Part shown: one piece after another, positions 26,291-37,507 of the stretch | Layout of the letters: every line of letters begins with the position of its first letter | Position numbering within the stretch: the first letter of the stretch is position 1 | Source: Halospina denitrificans | Lineage (GTDB): Bacteria; Pseudomonadota; Gammaproteobacteria; Pseudomonadales; Oleiphilaceae | Reading direction: 5' to 3' | Assembly (NCBI RefSeq): GCF_004364635.1 | Contig: NZ_SOAX01000003.1 | Location: forward strand, 249,538 to 313,537 | Length of the DNA: 64,000 nucleotides | The notes under the pieces: model-generated | The model's database searches: none | Seen by the model: the letters and a program-made list of their open reading frames with translations, nothing else | What the model was told of the DNA's origin: nothing | Made by a program: the position numbers and the translations under genes

Positions 26291-26409
26291 GCTCCACTCC
26301 TTAACAGTTCAACCAGTTTGCGCAATGCGACCGTGACCCGGGAGCCACGAACAGGGCGCCATGATAAATAAACGCATCGCCGATTGCACGAGTAACCGCA
26401 ATGTCAGAA

Positions 26410-26418
26410 TGATACAAT
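26410..26418 (+). promoter_or_regulatory. Extended -10 element upstream of cysH
   Basis: TGATACAAT matches the TGnTATAAT extended -10 pattern, about 47 bp before the cysH ATG. No good -35 lies at 17 bp, which suits an activator-dependent promoter; CysB is the expected activator of cys genes. Confidence 0.4.
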
Positions 26419-26464
26419 GGCCACATCCCGAAACCGTTAACAATCACCGACCCACGAGTCACCT

Positions 26465-28182
<1,718 letters not shown>

Positions 28183-28289
28183 CTATAAGAATGTAGCCTA
28201 TTATTACCTTTACTTCAGCGGGTTGACATCCATCGGCGAGCCCTGACAATGCAAACAGTGTACCCAACGGGACGACGGACTGCCTAAAG

Positions 28290-31001
28290 ATGTTACTGGC
28301 GACCAAATTCATGCGCCCTGCGGTGGACCCCCGTGCCGTTGCCCGGCCCAGACTGCTCTCCCGGATGGAGGCCACGCCCGGTAGACGCCTGACCGCCATC
28401 ACCGCTCCGGCCGGCTACGGAAAGACGACGCTGGTCAACCAGTGGTGTGACCAGCAGGCTTCCGCCGTTGCCTGGCTCTCCCTCGATGACCATGACGATG
28501 AACCAAGGCGGTTCTGGACCTATTTCATCGGTGCCCTTGAGCAGACGGTGCTTCCCCACCGGGATGATATCCACCACTACCTGAACGCTGACGACGAGCA
28601 GCACCTTGAAGGCGCCATTACTGCCCTGATCAATGCCCTGATTCAGGAAGCAATCCCCTTCTGCGGCCTTATTCTGGATGATTACCATCTCATACAGGAT
28701 CCGCGGATCCACCGTCAGATGACCTTCCTTATTGAGCACGGCCCGCCATCACTGCATCTGGTTCTGCTGTCACGCACGGAGCCACCCCTGCCGCTGTCAA
28801 AATGGCAGGTAAAAGGCTGGATGAATGCCCTGCACGCCAGCGATCTGGCCTTCTCGGAAACCGAATGCTCCGCGTTCTTCAACGATTACATGGGAATGGC
28901 CCTGGACGAGCAATCGATCCGACGCCTCTGGCACAGAACCGAAGGCTGGGCCGCCGCCATGCAGCTTGCGGCACTCTCCGGCAACGACCGGAATGATCCG
29001 GGAACCGCGTCGGAGGTTCTGGGAGACGGCGGTGACAGCAAGCAGATCAATGACTACATCCTCACGGAGATCCTGGAACGCCAGCCCACGGAACTCCGCG
29101 AGTTCCTGCTTGATTGCTCAGTCTGCCGCCGGCTCTGCGCCTCGCTGTGCAACAGCATGATGGAGCGGGAGGACAGCCAGTCCCTCCTGGATCAACTGGT
29201 TGCCGCCAACCTTTTCATCATCCCACTGGATACGCGCAACGAGTGGTTCCGCCTTCACGACCTGTTCCGCGAAGCGCTGAGCCTGCGCCTCAAGCAGAGC
29301 GATCCCGACCGCTACCAGACGCTCCAGGCGCGCGCCATCCGCTGGCTCCTGGACCAGGATTACCTGCAGGAAGCCATCATCCAGTTGATTGAGCTGGAGG
29401 ACTGGGACTGGCTCGAGGAAGTCCTGGAGCTCTATGGCAACAACCTGATCCACGCGGGGTTCCACGAACTGGTGCACCGCTGGCTCCAGTACCTCCCCGA
29501 CGAGCGCACCACATCCAATCCCCGGCTGCTGATGCTCCAGATCTGGGCCCTGTTCTTCCTGAACCGGCTGAACAACATTGAGCCATTGCTCGAGCAGCTG
29601 GAAGACCTTCTTGATACCCGGGTGGCGGGGTCTCACCACAACGCGGATGTGGCGCTGGCCCTTCACAGCGAGATTGCGCTGATCCGCTCCTACATGGCGC
29701 GTACGCGCAGTGACCACTCCAGCGCCCAGGACCTCACCCAGCAGGTACTCAGGGACATTGACCACACGAACATTCCCCTGAAATCCGTGACCTATTACGG
29801 GATTGGCCTGGACTGTTACGCCAACGGGGATCTTGCCAGTGCCACAACGGCGCTCGAATCCGCCATTGAACACGGAAAGAAGGAGAAAAAGCACGCGACA
29901 ACCCTCTCCAGTGGCGGTCTGCTGGCCTGGATTCTTTTTTACCAGGGGGAAATGGATCGGGCGCTGGATATAGGCACCAGTGTGCGGGAATGGGTGAACA
30001 GCTATCACACCGACCCCCAGCAGCCACGCCTGGTGTCCTGCTGGCAGAACAGCGCCATGGTCCAGATCTACCGCGAGAAGAATGACCTGACGCTGGCGGA
30101 AACCTATCTGACACCGCTCCTTCCCCACCTTGAGTCCGGGACCGAGCCGGGGCAGCACGTGGTCATACAGTACACCAGGGCCCACCTGGCATTTTCGAGG
30201 GGGGACTATGGGGAGGCCATTGACTACCTGGAAGATGCCGAACGCGTTCAGAACCAGAAGCGCGATGCCATACTCTTCGAACCCCCCTGCCTGGAGGCAC
30301 TGCACGTACGCTGCCTGCTGGCGTTGGGCGATACCGAGGCGGCAAGCGCCTGGCGGGAGCGCCTGGAAAACAGTCAGTACCGTAATCCCATCAACCGGGA
30401 GCAGGCCCAGATCGGGCTGGCACGCGTTCAGCTCGCGGAAGGCCACGGCGATGAAGCCATTAATACGCTTGCGCCGCTGAGGTTATCCACGGAGCGAGGG
30501 CGCCACATCAAGCACCTGATCGAGCTCCTGGCGCTCTACGCAACCTGCCTTGAGGCGCAGAACCAGCAGGAACAGGCCTGCACCATGCTTTACAGGGGCC
30601 TGGAGCTCGCATCACGGGATCACTTCCTGCGCCTTTTCGTGGAAGAGGGGGGCGACCTGACCCGGATATTCCGGAGAATGGACAAGAGCGGCCTTCCCTC
30701 CAGCTTCCTGCGGGAACTTGAGCCATTACTTCCGGATGCAGGAGAGTCTCCACCGCAGGCAGAAACACCCGCCCCCACCCGGAAGACCGCAGCCGACGCC
30801 CTCGTCGAGCCTCTGAGCCAGCGGGAGGTGGAAGTGCTTCAATTGATCTATGCCGGGCACGCCAACAAGGAAATTGCCCGGCGGATGGCGGTCGCCCAGA
30901 CCACCGTCAAAGCCCATATCCGCAACCTGTACGGAAAACTCGGGGCAACCAGCCGAACCGGGGCGCTGGCAAGGGCGCGGGAGCTTGGCCTGCTCGAATA
31001 A
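28290..31001 (+). CDS. MalT-like (LAL-type) LuxR-family transcriptional activator
   Basis: The 903-residue protein begins with a STAND-type NTPase module carrying the Walker A TAPAGYGKTT (about 38-47) and a Walker-B-like LILDDYHLI. A TPR-like helical sensor region spans about 370-790, and a C-terminal LuxR helix-turn-helix about 835-900 (SQREVEVLQLIYAG, then NKEIARRMAVAQTTVKAHI). This plan is that of MalT and the LAL activators, which bind inducer through the helical domain and act as multimers on repeated DNA sites. The BCCT transporter gene follows in the same direction and is the likeliest target. The inducer is unknown. Confidence 0.92.
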   Translation: MLLATKFMRPAVDPRAVARPRLLSRMEATPGRRLTAITAPAGYGKTTLVNQWCDQQASAVAWLSLDDHDDEPRRFWTYFIGALEQTVLPHRDDIHHYLNADDEQHLEGAITALINALIQEAIPFCGLILDDYHLIQDPRIHRQMTFLIEHGPPSLHLVLLSRTEPPLPLSKWQVKGWMNALHASDLAFSETECSAFFNDYMGMALDEQSIRRLWHRTEGWAAAMQLAALSGNDRNDPGTASEVLGDGGDSKQINDYILTEILERQPTELREFLLDCSVCRRLCASLCNSMMEREDSQSLLDQLVAANLFIIPLDTRNEWFRLHDLFREALSLRLKQSDPDRYQTLQARAIRWLLDQDYLQEAIIQLIELEDWDWLEEVLELYGNNLIHAGFHELVHRWLQYLPDERTTSNPRLLMLQIWALFFLNRLNNIEPLLEQLEDLLDTRVAGSHHNADVALALHSEIALIRSYMARTRSDHSSAQDLTQQVLRDIDHTNIPLKSVTYYGIGLDCYANGDLASATTALESAIEHGKKEKKHATTLSSGGLLAWILFYQGEMDRALDIGTSVREWVNSYHTDPQQPRLVSCWQNSAMVQIYREKNDLTLAETYLTPLLPHLESGTEPGQHVVIQYTRAHLAFSRGDYGEAIDYLEDAERVQNQKRDAILFEPPCLEALHVRCLLALGDTEAASAWRERLENSQYRNPINREQAQIGLARVQLAEGHGDEAINTLAPLRLSTERGRHIKHLIELLALYATCLEAQNQQEQACTMLYRGLELASRDHFLRLFVEEGGDLTRIFRRMDKSGLPSSFLRELEPLLPDAGESPPQAETPAPTRKTAADALVEPLSQREVEVLQLIYAGHANKEIARRMAVAQTTVKAHIRNLYGKLGATSRTGALARARELGLLE

Positions 31002-31017
31002 TGTGATACAGATCACA
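31002..31017. promoter_or_regulatory. Perfect CRP/Vfr-type site
   Basis: TGTGATACAGATCACA fits the CRP consensus TGTGA-N6-TCACA with no mismatch. It begins directly after the stop of the MalT-like gene and about 260 bp before the BCCT gene, with the phased TACGCCC repeats downstream of it. Confidence 0.65.
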
Positions 31018-31029
31018 TTTTTGACGCTT

Positions 31030-31069
31030 TACGCCCGGATTACGCCCTTTGGACGATCCCTCTACGCCC
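31030..31069 (+). repeat. Three helically phased TACGCCC direct repeats
   Basis: TACGCCC occurs at 31030-31036, 31041-31047 and 31063-31069. The spacings are 11 and 22 bp, so all face the same side of the helix; the missing 31052 position holds a degenerate GACGATC. MalT-type activators bind phased direct repeats next to CRP sites, so these may be the binding sites of the adjacent activator. Confidence 0.5.
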
Positions 31070-31158
31070 CCTACCCCCCTAAAGTGGGCAACATCAAAGA
31101 GGCAACGAATTCTGATTTCAGGCCTTTCAGATTTCTCCTCACTGAGCTCCTCCTTCTG

Positions 31159-31187
31159 GGCCATCACCATTGTGATGGCCTTTTTTT
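31159..31187 (+). terminator. Rho-independent terminator between the MalT-like and BCCT genes
   Basis: GGCCATCAC, loop CATT, GTGATGGCC, then TTTTTTT. It lies downstream of the CRP site and repeats but 79 bp before the BCCT ATG. Either the BCCT promoter is after the hairpin, or the hairpin works as an attenuator in the BCCT leader. Confidence 0.85.
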
Positions 31188-31265
31188 ATGTCTTTCCGCC
31201 GTTGAATTTTATAACAGTCCTGTCATCATCCCGCGCTTCATTCTCTCTAGACCAAGGCTCCCAGC

Positions 31266-32849
31266 ATGAACAGCGAACACAGCAACGCCGCCCCGGGAAC
31301 ACTGGGGAAACTCGGCGATCCAGTCGTTCTGGGTCTGAGCGCCGGGTTCATTGTTCTTTTCGTCGCCCTGTCGATATTCGACATCAACATGGTCTCCGAT
31401 GGCATTGGCGCCGGCTTTGCCTGGACGGCTGCCACCCTTGGCTCCTATTTCCAGCTCCTGCTGCTGGCCACCTTTTTCATCGCGCTGGGTGTTGCCATGT
31501 CGCCGGCCGCCAGCGCGCTTGTGGGCAACCGCTCCTATCCGGAGTTCACCACCTTCCGGTGGCTGTCCATGATCATGTGCACCCTGCTTGCCGGTGGGGG
31601 CGTATTTTTCGCCGCCGGCGAACCGGTGTACCACTTCGTTGTCACGCCACCGGCATTCGGCACTGAGGCAGGTACTTCCGCCGCGGTTGCCCCTGCCCTG
31701 GCCCAGTCGTTCATGCACTGGGGCTTTCTTGCCTGGGCCATCCTGGGGTCGCTCACCGCTGTGGTCCTGGCTCATGCCCACTATGACAACGGCCACCCCC
31801 TGCGCCCGAGAACCCTGCTTTACCCGGTGTTTGGGCAAAGGGTGATGACAGGCTGGTTCGGTGGCCTGGTGGACGCGTGCTGCGTGATCGCGGTCGTGGC
31901 CGGAACGGTTGGCCCCATTGGCTTCCTGGCAACCCAGGTCAGTTACGGCTTTGAGACGCTGTTCGGGCTCCCCGACAGCTACGGCACCCAACTGGCGATC
32001 CTTGTGGCTCTCGGGGCTCTCTATGTCACCTCCGCGGTCACCGGTATCCATAAGGGCATCCAGTTCCTGAGCCGCGTCAATGTGATACTGGCCCTGATCA
32101 TTGCCGCCGTCATCTTCGTCTTCGGCCCCACCCTGTTCCTGACCAACAGCTTCACCCAGGGCTTCGGAGAGTACATCACGTCCTTCTTCGCCATGAGTAC
32201 AGTTACCTCGGAGACGGCGCCGGACTGGTGGATGAAGTGGTGGACGGTCTTCTTCTTCTCCTGGTTTATCGGTTACGGACCACTGATGGCCATCTTTGTG
32301 GCCCGCATATCCCGGGGCCGCAGCATCCGCCAGATGATTCTCGCGGTTGGCGTAATGGCACCAGTGGCCACCACGGTCTGGTTCACGCTGCTGGGCGGCT
32401 CCGGCATCTTCTACCAGATGACCGGAGCGATCGACCTCACTGAAGCGCTCAATAATTTCCAGTTCGACGTGGCGACCCTGACGGTAGCCCAGGAACTGCC
32501 CGGCGGCGCCTTCATGGCCGTGGCCATCCTGGTCCTGACCACGATTTTCGTGGCGACCACGGGCGATTCGATGAGCTATTCCATCTCCGTTGTCGCCACC
32601 GGCCACGATCAGCCCAACGTCCTGGTGCGGGTATTCTGGGGGGTTGCCATGGCATTGATGGCGGCCATCCTGCTTTACATGGGCGAGGGCCAGATCAGTT
32701 CACTCCAGCAGTTCATCGTGATCACGGCCATACCGGTCTCACTGATCCTGCTGCCCTCGCTCTGGACAGGACCGAAATCCGCGTACGCCATGGCTCGCCA
32801 GCAGGGGCTGGTCGCGCCACTGGAAGCCCCTCGGGAAGATCCCGCGTAA
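31266..32849 (+). CDS. BCCT-family betaine/carnitine/choline-type transporter
   Basis: The 527-residue membrane protein has 12 predicted TM segments and BCCT signatures: FFAAGEPVYHF, the tryptophan-rich WWMKWWTVFFFSWFIGYGP and ISRGRSIRQMI. BCCT carriers import quaternary ammonium compounds for osmoprotection or catabolism. The C-terminal tail is short, lacking the long osmosensing tail of BetP. Specific transcriptional control by the upstream MalT-like activator would suit a catabolic substrate; the substrate itself is not predictable. Confidence 0.9.
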   Translation: MNSEHSNAAPGTLGKLGDPVVLGLSAGFIVLFVALSIFDINMVSDGIGAGFAWTAATLGSYFQLLLLATFFIALGVAMSPAASALVGNRSYPEFTTFRWLSMIMCTLLAGGGVFFAAGEPVYHFVVTPPAFGTEAGTSAAVAPALAQSFMHWGFLAWAILGSLTAVVLAHAHYDNGHPLRPRTLLYPVFGQRVMTGWFGGLVDACCVIAVVAGTVGPIGFLATQVSYGFETLFGLPDSYGTQLAILVALGALYVTSAVTGIHKGIQFLSRVNVILALIIAAVIFVFGPTLFLTNSFTQGFGEYITSFFAMSTVTSETAPDWWMKWWTVFFFSWFIGYGPLMAIFVARISRGRSIRQMILAVGVMAPVATTVWFTLLGGSGIFYQMTGAIDLTEALNNFQFDVATLTVAQELPGGAFMAVAILVLTTIFVATTGDSMSYSISVVATGHDQPNVLVRVFWGVAMALMAAILLYMGEGQISSLQQFIVITAIPVSLILLPSLWTGPKSAYAMARQQGLVAPLEAPREDPA

Positions 32850-32871
32850 CGGGCGAAGCCACTGCCTCTGC

Positions 32872-35031
32872 TCAGGCCGCGATAATGCGCCGGAACGGAG
32901 GCAGTGCGTCCAGCAGGAGCTGGCCGTAACGGCGGGTGATGATGCGCCGGTCCAGAATGGTAATCCGCCCGGTGTCCGTCTCACTGCGCAGCAGCCGGCC
33001 CGCCGCCTGTACCAGTCGGATGGAGGCATCGGGCACGCTGATCTCCATAAAGGGATTGCCGCCGCGCGCGCTGATCCATTCCGCCAGACTTGCTTCAATG
33101 GGATCATCCGGTACCGAGAACGGGAGCCGGGTGATCACCACATGTTCAAGATACTCACCCGGCAGGTCGATGCCCTCAGCAAAGCTTGCCACCCCGAACA
33201 GGATGGACACCTCGCCCTGATCCACCCGTTGCCTGTGGCGTTCGAGGACTTCGGCGCGCGTATAGTCATCCTGGGTAATGACCCGGTCCCGCCAGTACTC
33301 GTCCAGCGAATCCCGCACGCGATGCATCTGGCGGCGTGCCGTGAACAGCACCAGTGCCGCGCTGTCGCGCTCGAGCACCGAGGGGAGCGAGTCCGCAATA
33401 CGGGCCGCGAAGGTTTCACTGTCTCCCGGCTCCATACTGCTGGCGGGAACTTCCACGGTAGCGTTTTCCTGGTAGCGAAAGGCTGACGGAATGACCAGAC
33501 AGCGACTGTCCGCAGGCAATCCCGCGCGCATCTGAAGCCGATCGAACTGGCCGAGGGCCGTCAGCGTCGCCGAGGTCAGCACGGCACCGAAGCACCGGCT
33601 CCACAGCCGGCTGAACAGGACATTGTCGGCAAGCACGGGGCTGCTGTAGAGGGTGATTTCCCCATCATCGCCACTGCCCCGCCTTGAGAGCCAGCGAGCG
33701 GGGGCCGGCGGCGTGGCGCCCTGGTCATCCGGGTCGGCCTCCGGCAATGCCTCGGTATAGGCCTGCCAGAGCCTCAGTTGCTCTTCGCTGCGAGCGTGGA
33801 GCTGGCCGATCACCGGATACCAGGCTTCCGCGGTTTCCCGGTCCACGGCACCCTCGCGGCGCTCATCCAGCCCCTCTTCCACGGCATCCGCGAGCTGATC
33901 CAGCCGCCGCGTCATCTGGACCTGGACCTGCTGCAGTTCGGAAAGCTGCTGCGTCAGCGCCTCCGGGAGTTGACCACCGGGGTACCGGTATTGGCTGTTC
34001 TCAGGATCGCCCTCGGCTTCCCAGGGTGTATTGCTCTCAAGCCATTCGTAGAGCCCCGCCAGCATCGGATCCACTTCCCGGGCCAGGCTTGTCAGCTTCT
34101 CAATGGCTTTCCCGGGCTCGGAGTCCGGCGGCAGCCAGGGCAGAAAGCCGGAAAGGGTCTGGGTCATTGTCTTGAGCCATTGCCGTGTTCCTTCCAGGCC
34201 CAGTGACGCCGCGAAGTGGCCGAGTGCCTTCTCAGGCAGGTGGTGAGCCTCATCGAAGATGTAGATGGTGTCTTCCGGCTTGGGCAGGATGGCGCCGCCA
34301 CCCAGTGCCAGGTCCGCGAGCACCAGGTCGTGATTGGCAACAATGACATCGGCGTCTTCCAGTTCCGAGCGCGCCGAGAAAAAGGGGCAACTGTCAAAGT
34401 AACTGCAGTGGCGGTTGGTGCACTGGCGGTGGTCCGTGGTAACCCCTCGCCAGATCTCATCCGGAATGTGATCCGGCCAGTGATCACGGTCGCCATCCCA
34501 TTCCCTGGAACCGTAGGCCGACAGCAGGCGTTCATGGAAGGCCCGGGTTTCCGCCGGGGCCTGATCCCGGCTCTCGGTCATGAACAGGGGCATGGTGTCA
34601 CTGTCGCCATTGCCGTGACCGTGGAGGCGTTGCTCGAGTTTGGACAAACACAGGTAACGACCGCGTCCCTTCGCCAGGGACCAACTCACGTCGAGCCCTG
34701 AGTGCTCCTTCAGGTCAGGCAGGTCCTTGCTGACGATCTGGTCCTGCAGCGCCACGGTGGCCGTGGTGACCACCAATTGCTTGCCAAGCGCCTGGGCAAT
34801 GGGGACAGCGGCAAGCAGGTAGGCAAGGGTTTTGCCGGTGCCGGTCCCCGCCTCCAGTACACAGGTCTTGTGGGGGGAGGTGCGGAGGCCATCGTGCTCG
34901 GTGATCTCACCGAGGTACCGGGCAATCTCGGCAATCATCAGGCGCTGTCCGTAGCGGGCGCGGATGTCCTTGCCAGCAAGGACGGCGCGATAGGCCTGCT
35001 GGATTACGTCCTTGGTCTGGTCGTCGATCAT
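32872..35031 (-). CDS. dinG: ATP-dependent DNA helicase, DinG family
   Basis: The 719-residue superfamily 2 (XPD-like) helicase shows Walker A EAGTGTGKTLAY (about 60-70), Walker B FDEAHH (about 259-264) and four cysteines positioned for a 4Fe-4S cluster (about 128, 204, 209 and 215). C-terminal helicase motifs include QAAGRLLRSETDTGRI. DinG unwinds R-loops and D-loops and helps resolve replication-transcription conflicts. The start is ATG 35031 with a weak ribosome site. The gene is convergent with the BCCT gene. Confidence 0.95.
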   Translation of the reverse strand: MIDDQTKDVIQQAYRAVLAGKDIRARYGQRLMIAEIARYLGEITEHDGLRTSPHKTCVLEAGTGTGKTLAYLLAAVPIAQALGKQLVVTTATVALQDQIVSKDLPDLKEHSGLDVSWSLAKGRGRYLCLSKLEQRLHGHGNGDSDTMPLFMTESRDQAPAETRAFHERLLSAYGSREWDGDRDHWPDHIPDEIWRGVTTDHRQCTNRHCSYFDSCPFFSARSELEDADVIVANHDLVLADLALGGGAILPKPEDTIYIFDEAHHLPEKALGHFAASLGLEGTRQWLKTMTQTLSGFLPWLPPDSEPGKAIEKLTSLAREVDPMLAGLYEWLESNTPWEAEGDPENSQYRYPGGQLPEALTQQLSELQQVQVQMTRRLDQLADAVEEGLDERREGAVDRETAEAWYPVIGQLHARSEEQLRLWQAYTEALPEADPDDQGATPPAPARWLSRRGSGDDGEITLYSSPVLADNVLFSRLWSRCFGAVLTSATLTALGQFDRLQMRAGLPADSRCLVIPSAFRYQENATVEVPASSMEPGDSETFAARIADSLPSVLERDSAALVLFTARRQMHRVRDSLDEYWRDRVITQDDYTRAEVLERHRQRVDQGEVSILFGVASFAEGIDLPGEYLEHVVITRLPFSVPDDPIEASLAEWISARGGNPFMEISVPDASIRLVQAAGRLLRSETDTGRITILDRRIITRRYGQLLLDALPPFRRIIAA

Positions 35032-35104
35032 TCGCGCGGATTCCGCCTGTGTTCGGGGGCGCCAATGATAGCGCTACAAAGCCCGCGCGTACACAGGACG
35101 GGAC

Positions 35105-36568
35105 TCAGCTGGCGATCACATGCAGGTCGGCGCCCTTGCGGTTGTGGGTCCGCAACCGGCGGATACAGCCCTCCAGCGTGCGCGAGATACGCGCATGGGT
35201 GCGGATCTGGGAGATCAGCGGCCAGGTGGCCCTCTGGCCCTCCAGCATCATCTCCTTGACGAACTCGGGAGACGGATTGGACATCATCCGCCGGAAATGG
35301 CGAACCCGATAGCGTGGCGCAATGGTGACATCGCCCTGATACTGCTGGGACATGATGGTATACATCTGGCCGCAGATCTGCCGTGCCAGCTCGGGACGGA
35401 CCCGTTTGCGCAGAAAATCAAACATCCCCCGCCCGTGGAACTGGACCTCGGATCTCAGCAGGTGCATCGGCAGATGCGTGATGCCCTCCTTGTGCTTGCC
35501 CTCATTGATCTTGAGGAATGGAACCACGTGGGGGTTGGTCTGGCTGACCAGAGTGAAGTTCACGTCGTAGAGGTGCATCAGCCGCTCCCTGGGCAGGTCG
35601 CTCACCACGGACCCATCCACGAAGCGCAGCCGGGGCATGTAGGGCACGGTTGCGCCCTGGTGATCCTTCTTCTGGAGCTGCACGGGCGGAAACACCCCGG
35701 GTACGGCCGACGACGCCAGGGCCGCGCTCCAGACCAGCATGTAGGGGGATGTATAACCGCTCAGCAGACGCGCGCCATGATGCCCCTGGTCGGAGGACAC
35801 GCTCACATTGATGGAGCGCCCCGTGTGCTGGAACGCCTCTTCGAAGGTGAACTCTCCGATGTTCTCGCGCAGGCATTCCTGAAGGGTTTCCTGATCCATG
35901 AAACCGGCACCGCGCAGCCCGTTCATCAGTCCCTTCCAGCGCCAGGCCTTGAGGTTGTGATTCTCCGGCTTGAGCAGCGTATCGAGCTCATCATCCGGCG
36001 TGGTGCCCAGCATGGCGGCCATCACGGCGCCCGCACTGGACCCTGATATCACCTGCGGCAGCAGATCCCGCTCCCACAGGGTCCGGATCACGCCAAGATG
36101 GAAGAGCCCCAGCGTTGCGCCACCACTCAACAGCAGGGCCGGCCGGCCATAGCTGAGCAGGGTGTCCTTGAAGAAGCCGATCTTCTCATTCTCCGGGAGT
36201 CCGGGGACCGGGTTGTCACACAGCAGGTTGATGGAGTCGCAGACCTGGTTGATGTATTCCTCGATCAGGTGCTTGGTGCCAACATAGCTGTTGTGGTAGA
36301 GCGCCGGATTGGAGATATCACCCAGGTCATGGTGAAGGCCCTCGCGGATTGCCCGCTTGAGCCGGCTGTAATCGCCGGTCTGGTGGTACTGGCGAAGCTC
36401 GCGCAGGCGGTCGTAGATGAGATTGTAGTTGTACAGGTCAGAGGCGAACTCCTCCTTCCACTCAACATTGCCCTCCAGGTAATCCAGTTCCAGGGCCGCC
36501 GCTTTCCACTGCTCGTAGGTCTGGGCCTGTTCAAGCTGCTTGCGATACTGGGCAATCTTACCGCGCAT
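35105..36568 (-). CDS. DUF3336/patatin-like acylhydrolase
   Basis: The 487-residue protein has an N-terminal DUF3336 region (about 1-140) before a patatin domain: LLLSGGATLGLFHLGVI, nucleophile box GSSAGA and the aspartate in RFVDGSVVSDLP. Similar proteins in yeasts and plants (Tgl3 and SDP1 types) are triacylglycerol lipases, so storage-lipid turnover is plausible in an oil-accumulating marine bacterium; this is inference. It is monocistronic and differs in type from the patatin at 5123-6340. Confidence 0.88.
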   Translation of the reverse strand: MRGKIAQYRKQLEQAQTYEQWKAAALELDYLEGNVEWKEEFASDLYNYNLIYDRLRELRQYHQTGDYSRLKRAIREGLHHDLGDISNPALYHNSYVGTKHLIEEYINQVCDSINLLCDNPVPGLPENEKIGFFKDTLLSYGRPALLLSGGATLGLFHLGVIRTLWERDLLPQVISGSSAGAVMAAMLGTTPDDELDTLLKPENHNLKAWRWKGLMNGLRGAGFMDQETLQECLRENIGEFTFEEAFQHTGRSINVSVSSDQGHHGARLLSGYTSPYMLVWSAALASSAVPGVFPPVQLQKKDHQGATVPYMPRLRFVDGSVVSDLPRERLMHLYDVNFTLVSQTNPHVVPFLKINEGKHKEGITHLPMHLLRSEVQFHGRGMFDFLRKRVRPELARQICGQMYTIMSQQYQGDVTIAPRYRVRHFRRMMSNPSPEFVKEMMLEGQRATWPLISQIRTHARISRTLEGCIRRLRTHNRKGADLHVIAS

Positions 36569-36639
36569 AATTGGCTCCGATCAGTTTCACTCCTGGAAGG
36601 ATAGCGCTGAACCCGGCTTTATGCCTCTCCCGATGCCGG

Positions 36640-37425
36640 TCAGAAATCATCGAGCATCAGATCCTCGTCCTGCTCGGCAAAGGGGTCATTTTCAACCACA
36701 CCATCGTTGACCAGGTAGTTTCTGCGTTGCAGATAGGTATTTCGAATGAAATTGTACCGATCACCCGTAATCCGGTCCTCATAACTCAGCAGGGAGGCGC
36801 GCAGATCCACGGCATAGAGCCCGATGGCATAATAGCTCTCCGGGCTTTCAATCAGATCCCAACCATCGGGATTGAAATAATCCACCCCCATTCCGGCGGA
36901 ATCCCGGACCGTCGAGGGCCCCAGAAACGGGAGAACCAGGTAGGGCCCGGTATCAACTCCCCAGTACCCCAGAGTCTGCCCGAAGTCTTCCTCCTGTTCC
37001 GGCAACTCCATATAGCTGGCGACGTCAAACAGCCCCAGGATCCCGAAGGTGGAATTGAAGACGAACCGGCCGGTGGAAATCAGGGCCGCTTCACCCTTGG
37101 CCTGGAACAGGCTGTTGGAAATATTGTTCAGTTCACCCAGGTTATTGAAAAAATTGGAAACACCCGTGTTCACCGGCGTCGGCGTAACCGCGTTATACCC
37201 TCTGGCAACCGGTTTTGCCAGGTTACGGTCGATTACCTCATTGAACCGGAAAACGCCCCGATTGAATCCCTCCCAGGGATCGTCATCGTCATAGGCGCTA
37301 CTGTCGGCAACGGTGCTGCTGTCCACGCCCTCGGGAAGGGTCGAGTCCGGGTCCCCAGGGGCCTGTGCGAGCGCGCTGCCCGCCATGAGCAGTACCAGCC
37401 CACCGGGAAAGAGTCGTCTCCTCAT
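36640..37425 (-). CDS. mlaA: Outer-membrane lipid asymmetry protein MlaA (VacJ)
   Basis: MlaA removes misplaced phospholipids from the outer leaflet of the outer membrane. The 261-residue form starts at ATG 37425 (GGACC upstream) with signal peptide MRRRLFPGGLVLLMAGSALA; a longer frame upstream is not translated plausibly. Family motifs are DPWEGFNRGVFRFNEVID, VSNFFNNLGE and DFGQTLGYWGVDTGPYLVLP. No lipobox cysteine is seen, unlike E. coli MlaA. The mlaBCDEF genes are not in the window. Confidence 0.93.
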   Translation of the reverse strand: MRRRLFPGGLVLLMAGSALAQAPGDPDSTLPEGVDSSTVADSSAYDDDDPWEGFNRGVFRFNEVIDRNLAKPVARGYNAVTPTPVNTGVSNFFNNLGELNNISNSLFQAKGEAALISTGRFVFNSTFGILGLFDVASYMELPEQEEDFGQTLGYWGVDTGPYLVLPFLGPSTVRDSAGMGVDYFNPDGWDLIESPESYYAIGLYAVDLRASLLSYEDRITGDRYNFIRNTYLQRRNYLVNDGVVENDPFAEQDEDLMLDDF

Positions 37426-37507
37426 ATTTCTTGGTCCTTTTCGGCACAGGGGATTGAAATCGGCCAGGCGATTTCTACAATCAGGCCTCCAAACCAGGAG
37501 GTATCCA

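Noticed and set aside
29118-30446. Open frame of 442 codons on the minus strand
   Set aside because: It is antisense to the MalT-like regulator, whose TPR-like frame is well conserved in character.
31209-32606. Open frame of 465 codons on the minus strand
   Set aside because: It is antisense to the BCCT transporter and has low-complexity Gly/Asp/Gln/His composition without any domain.
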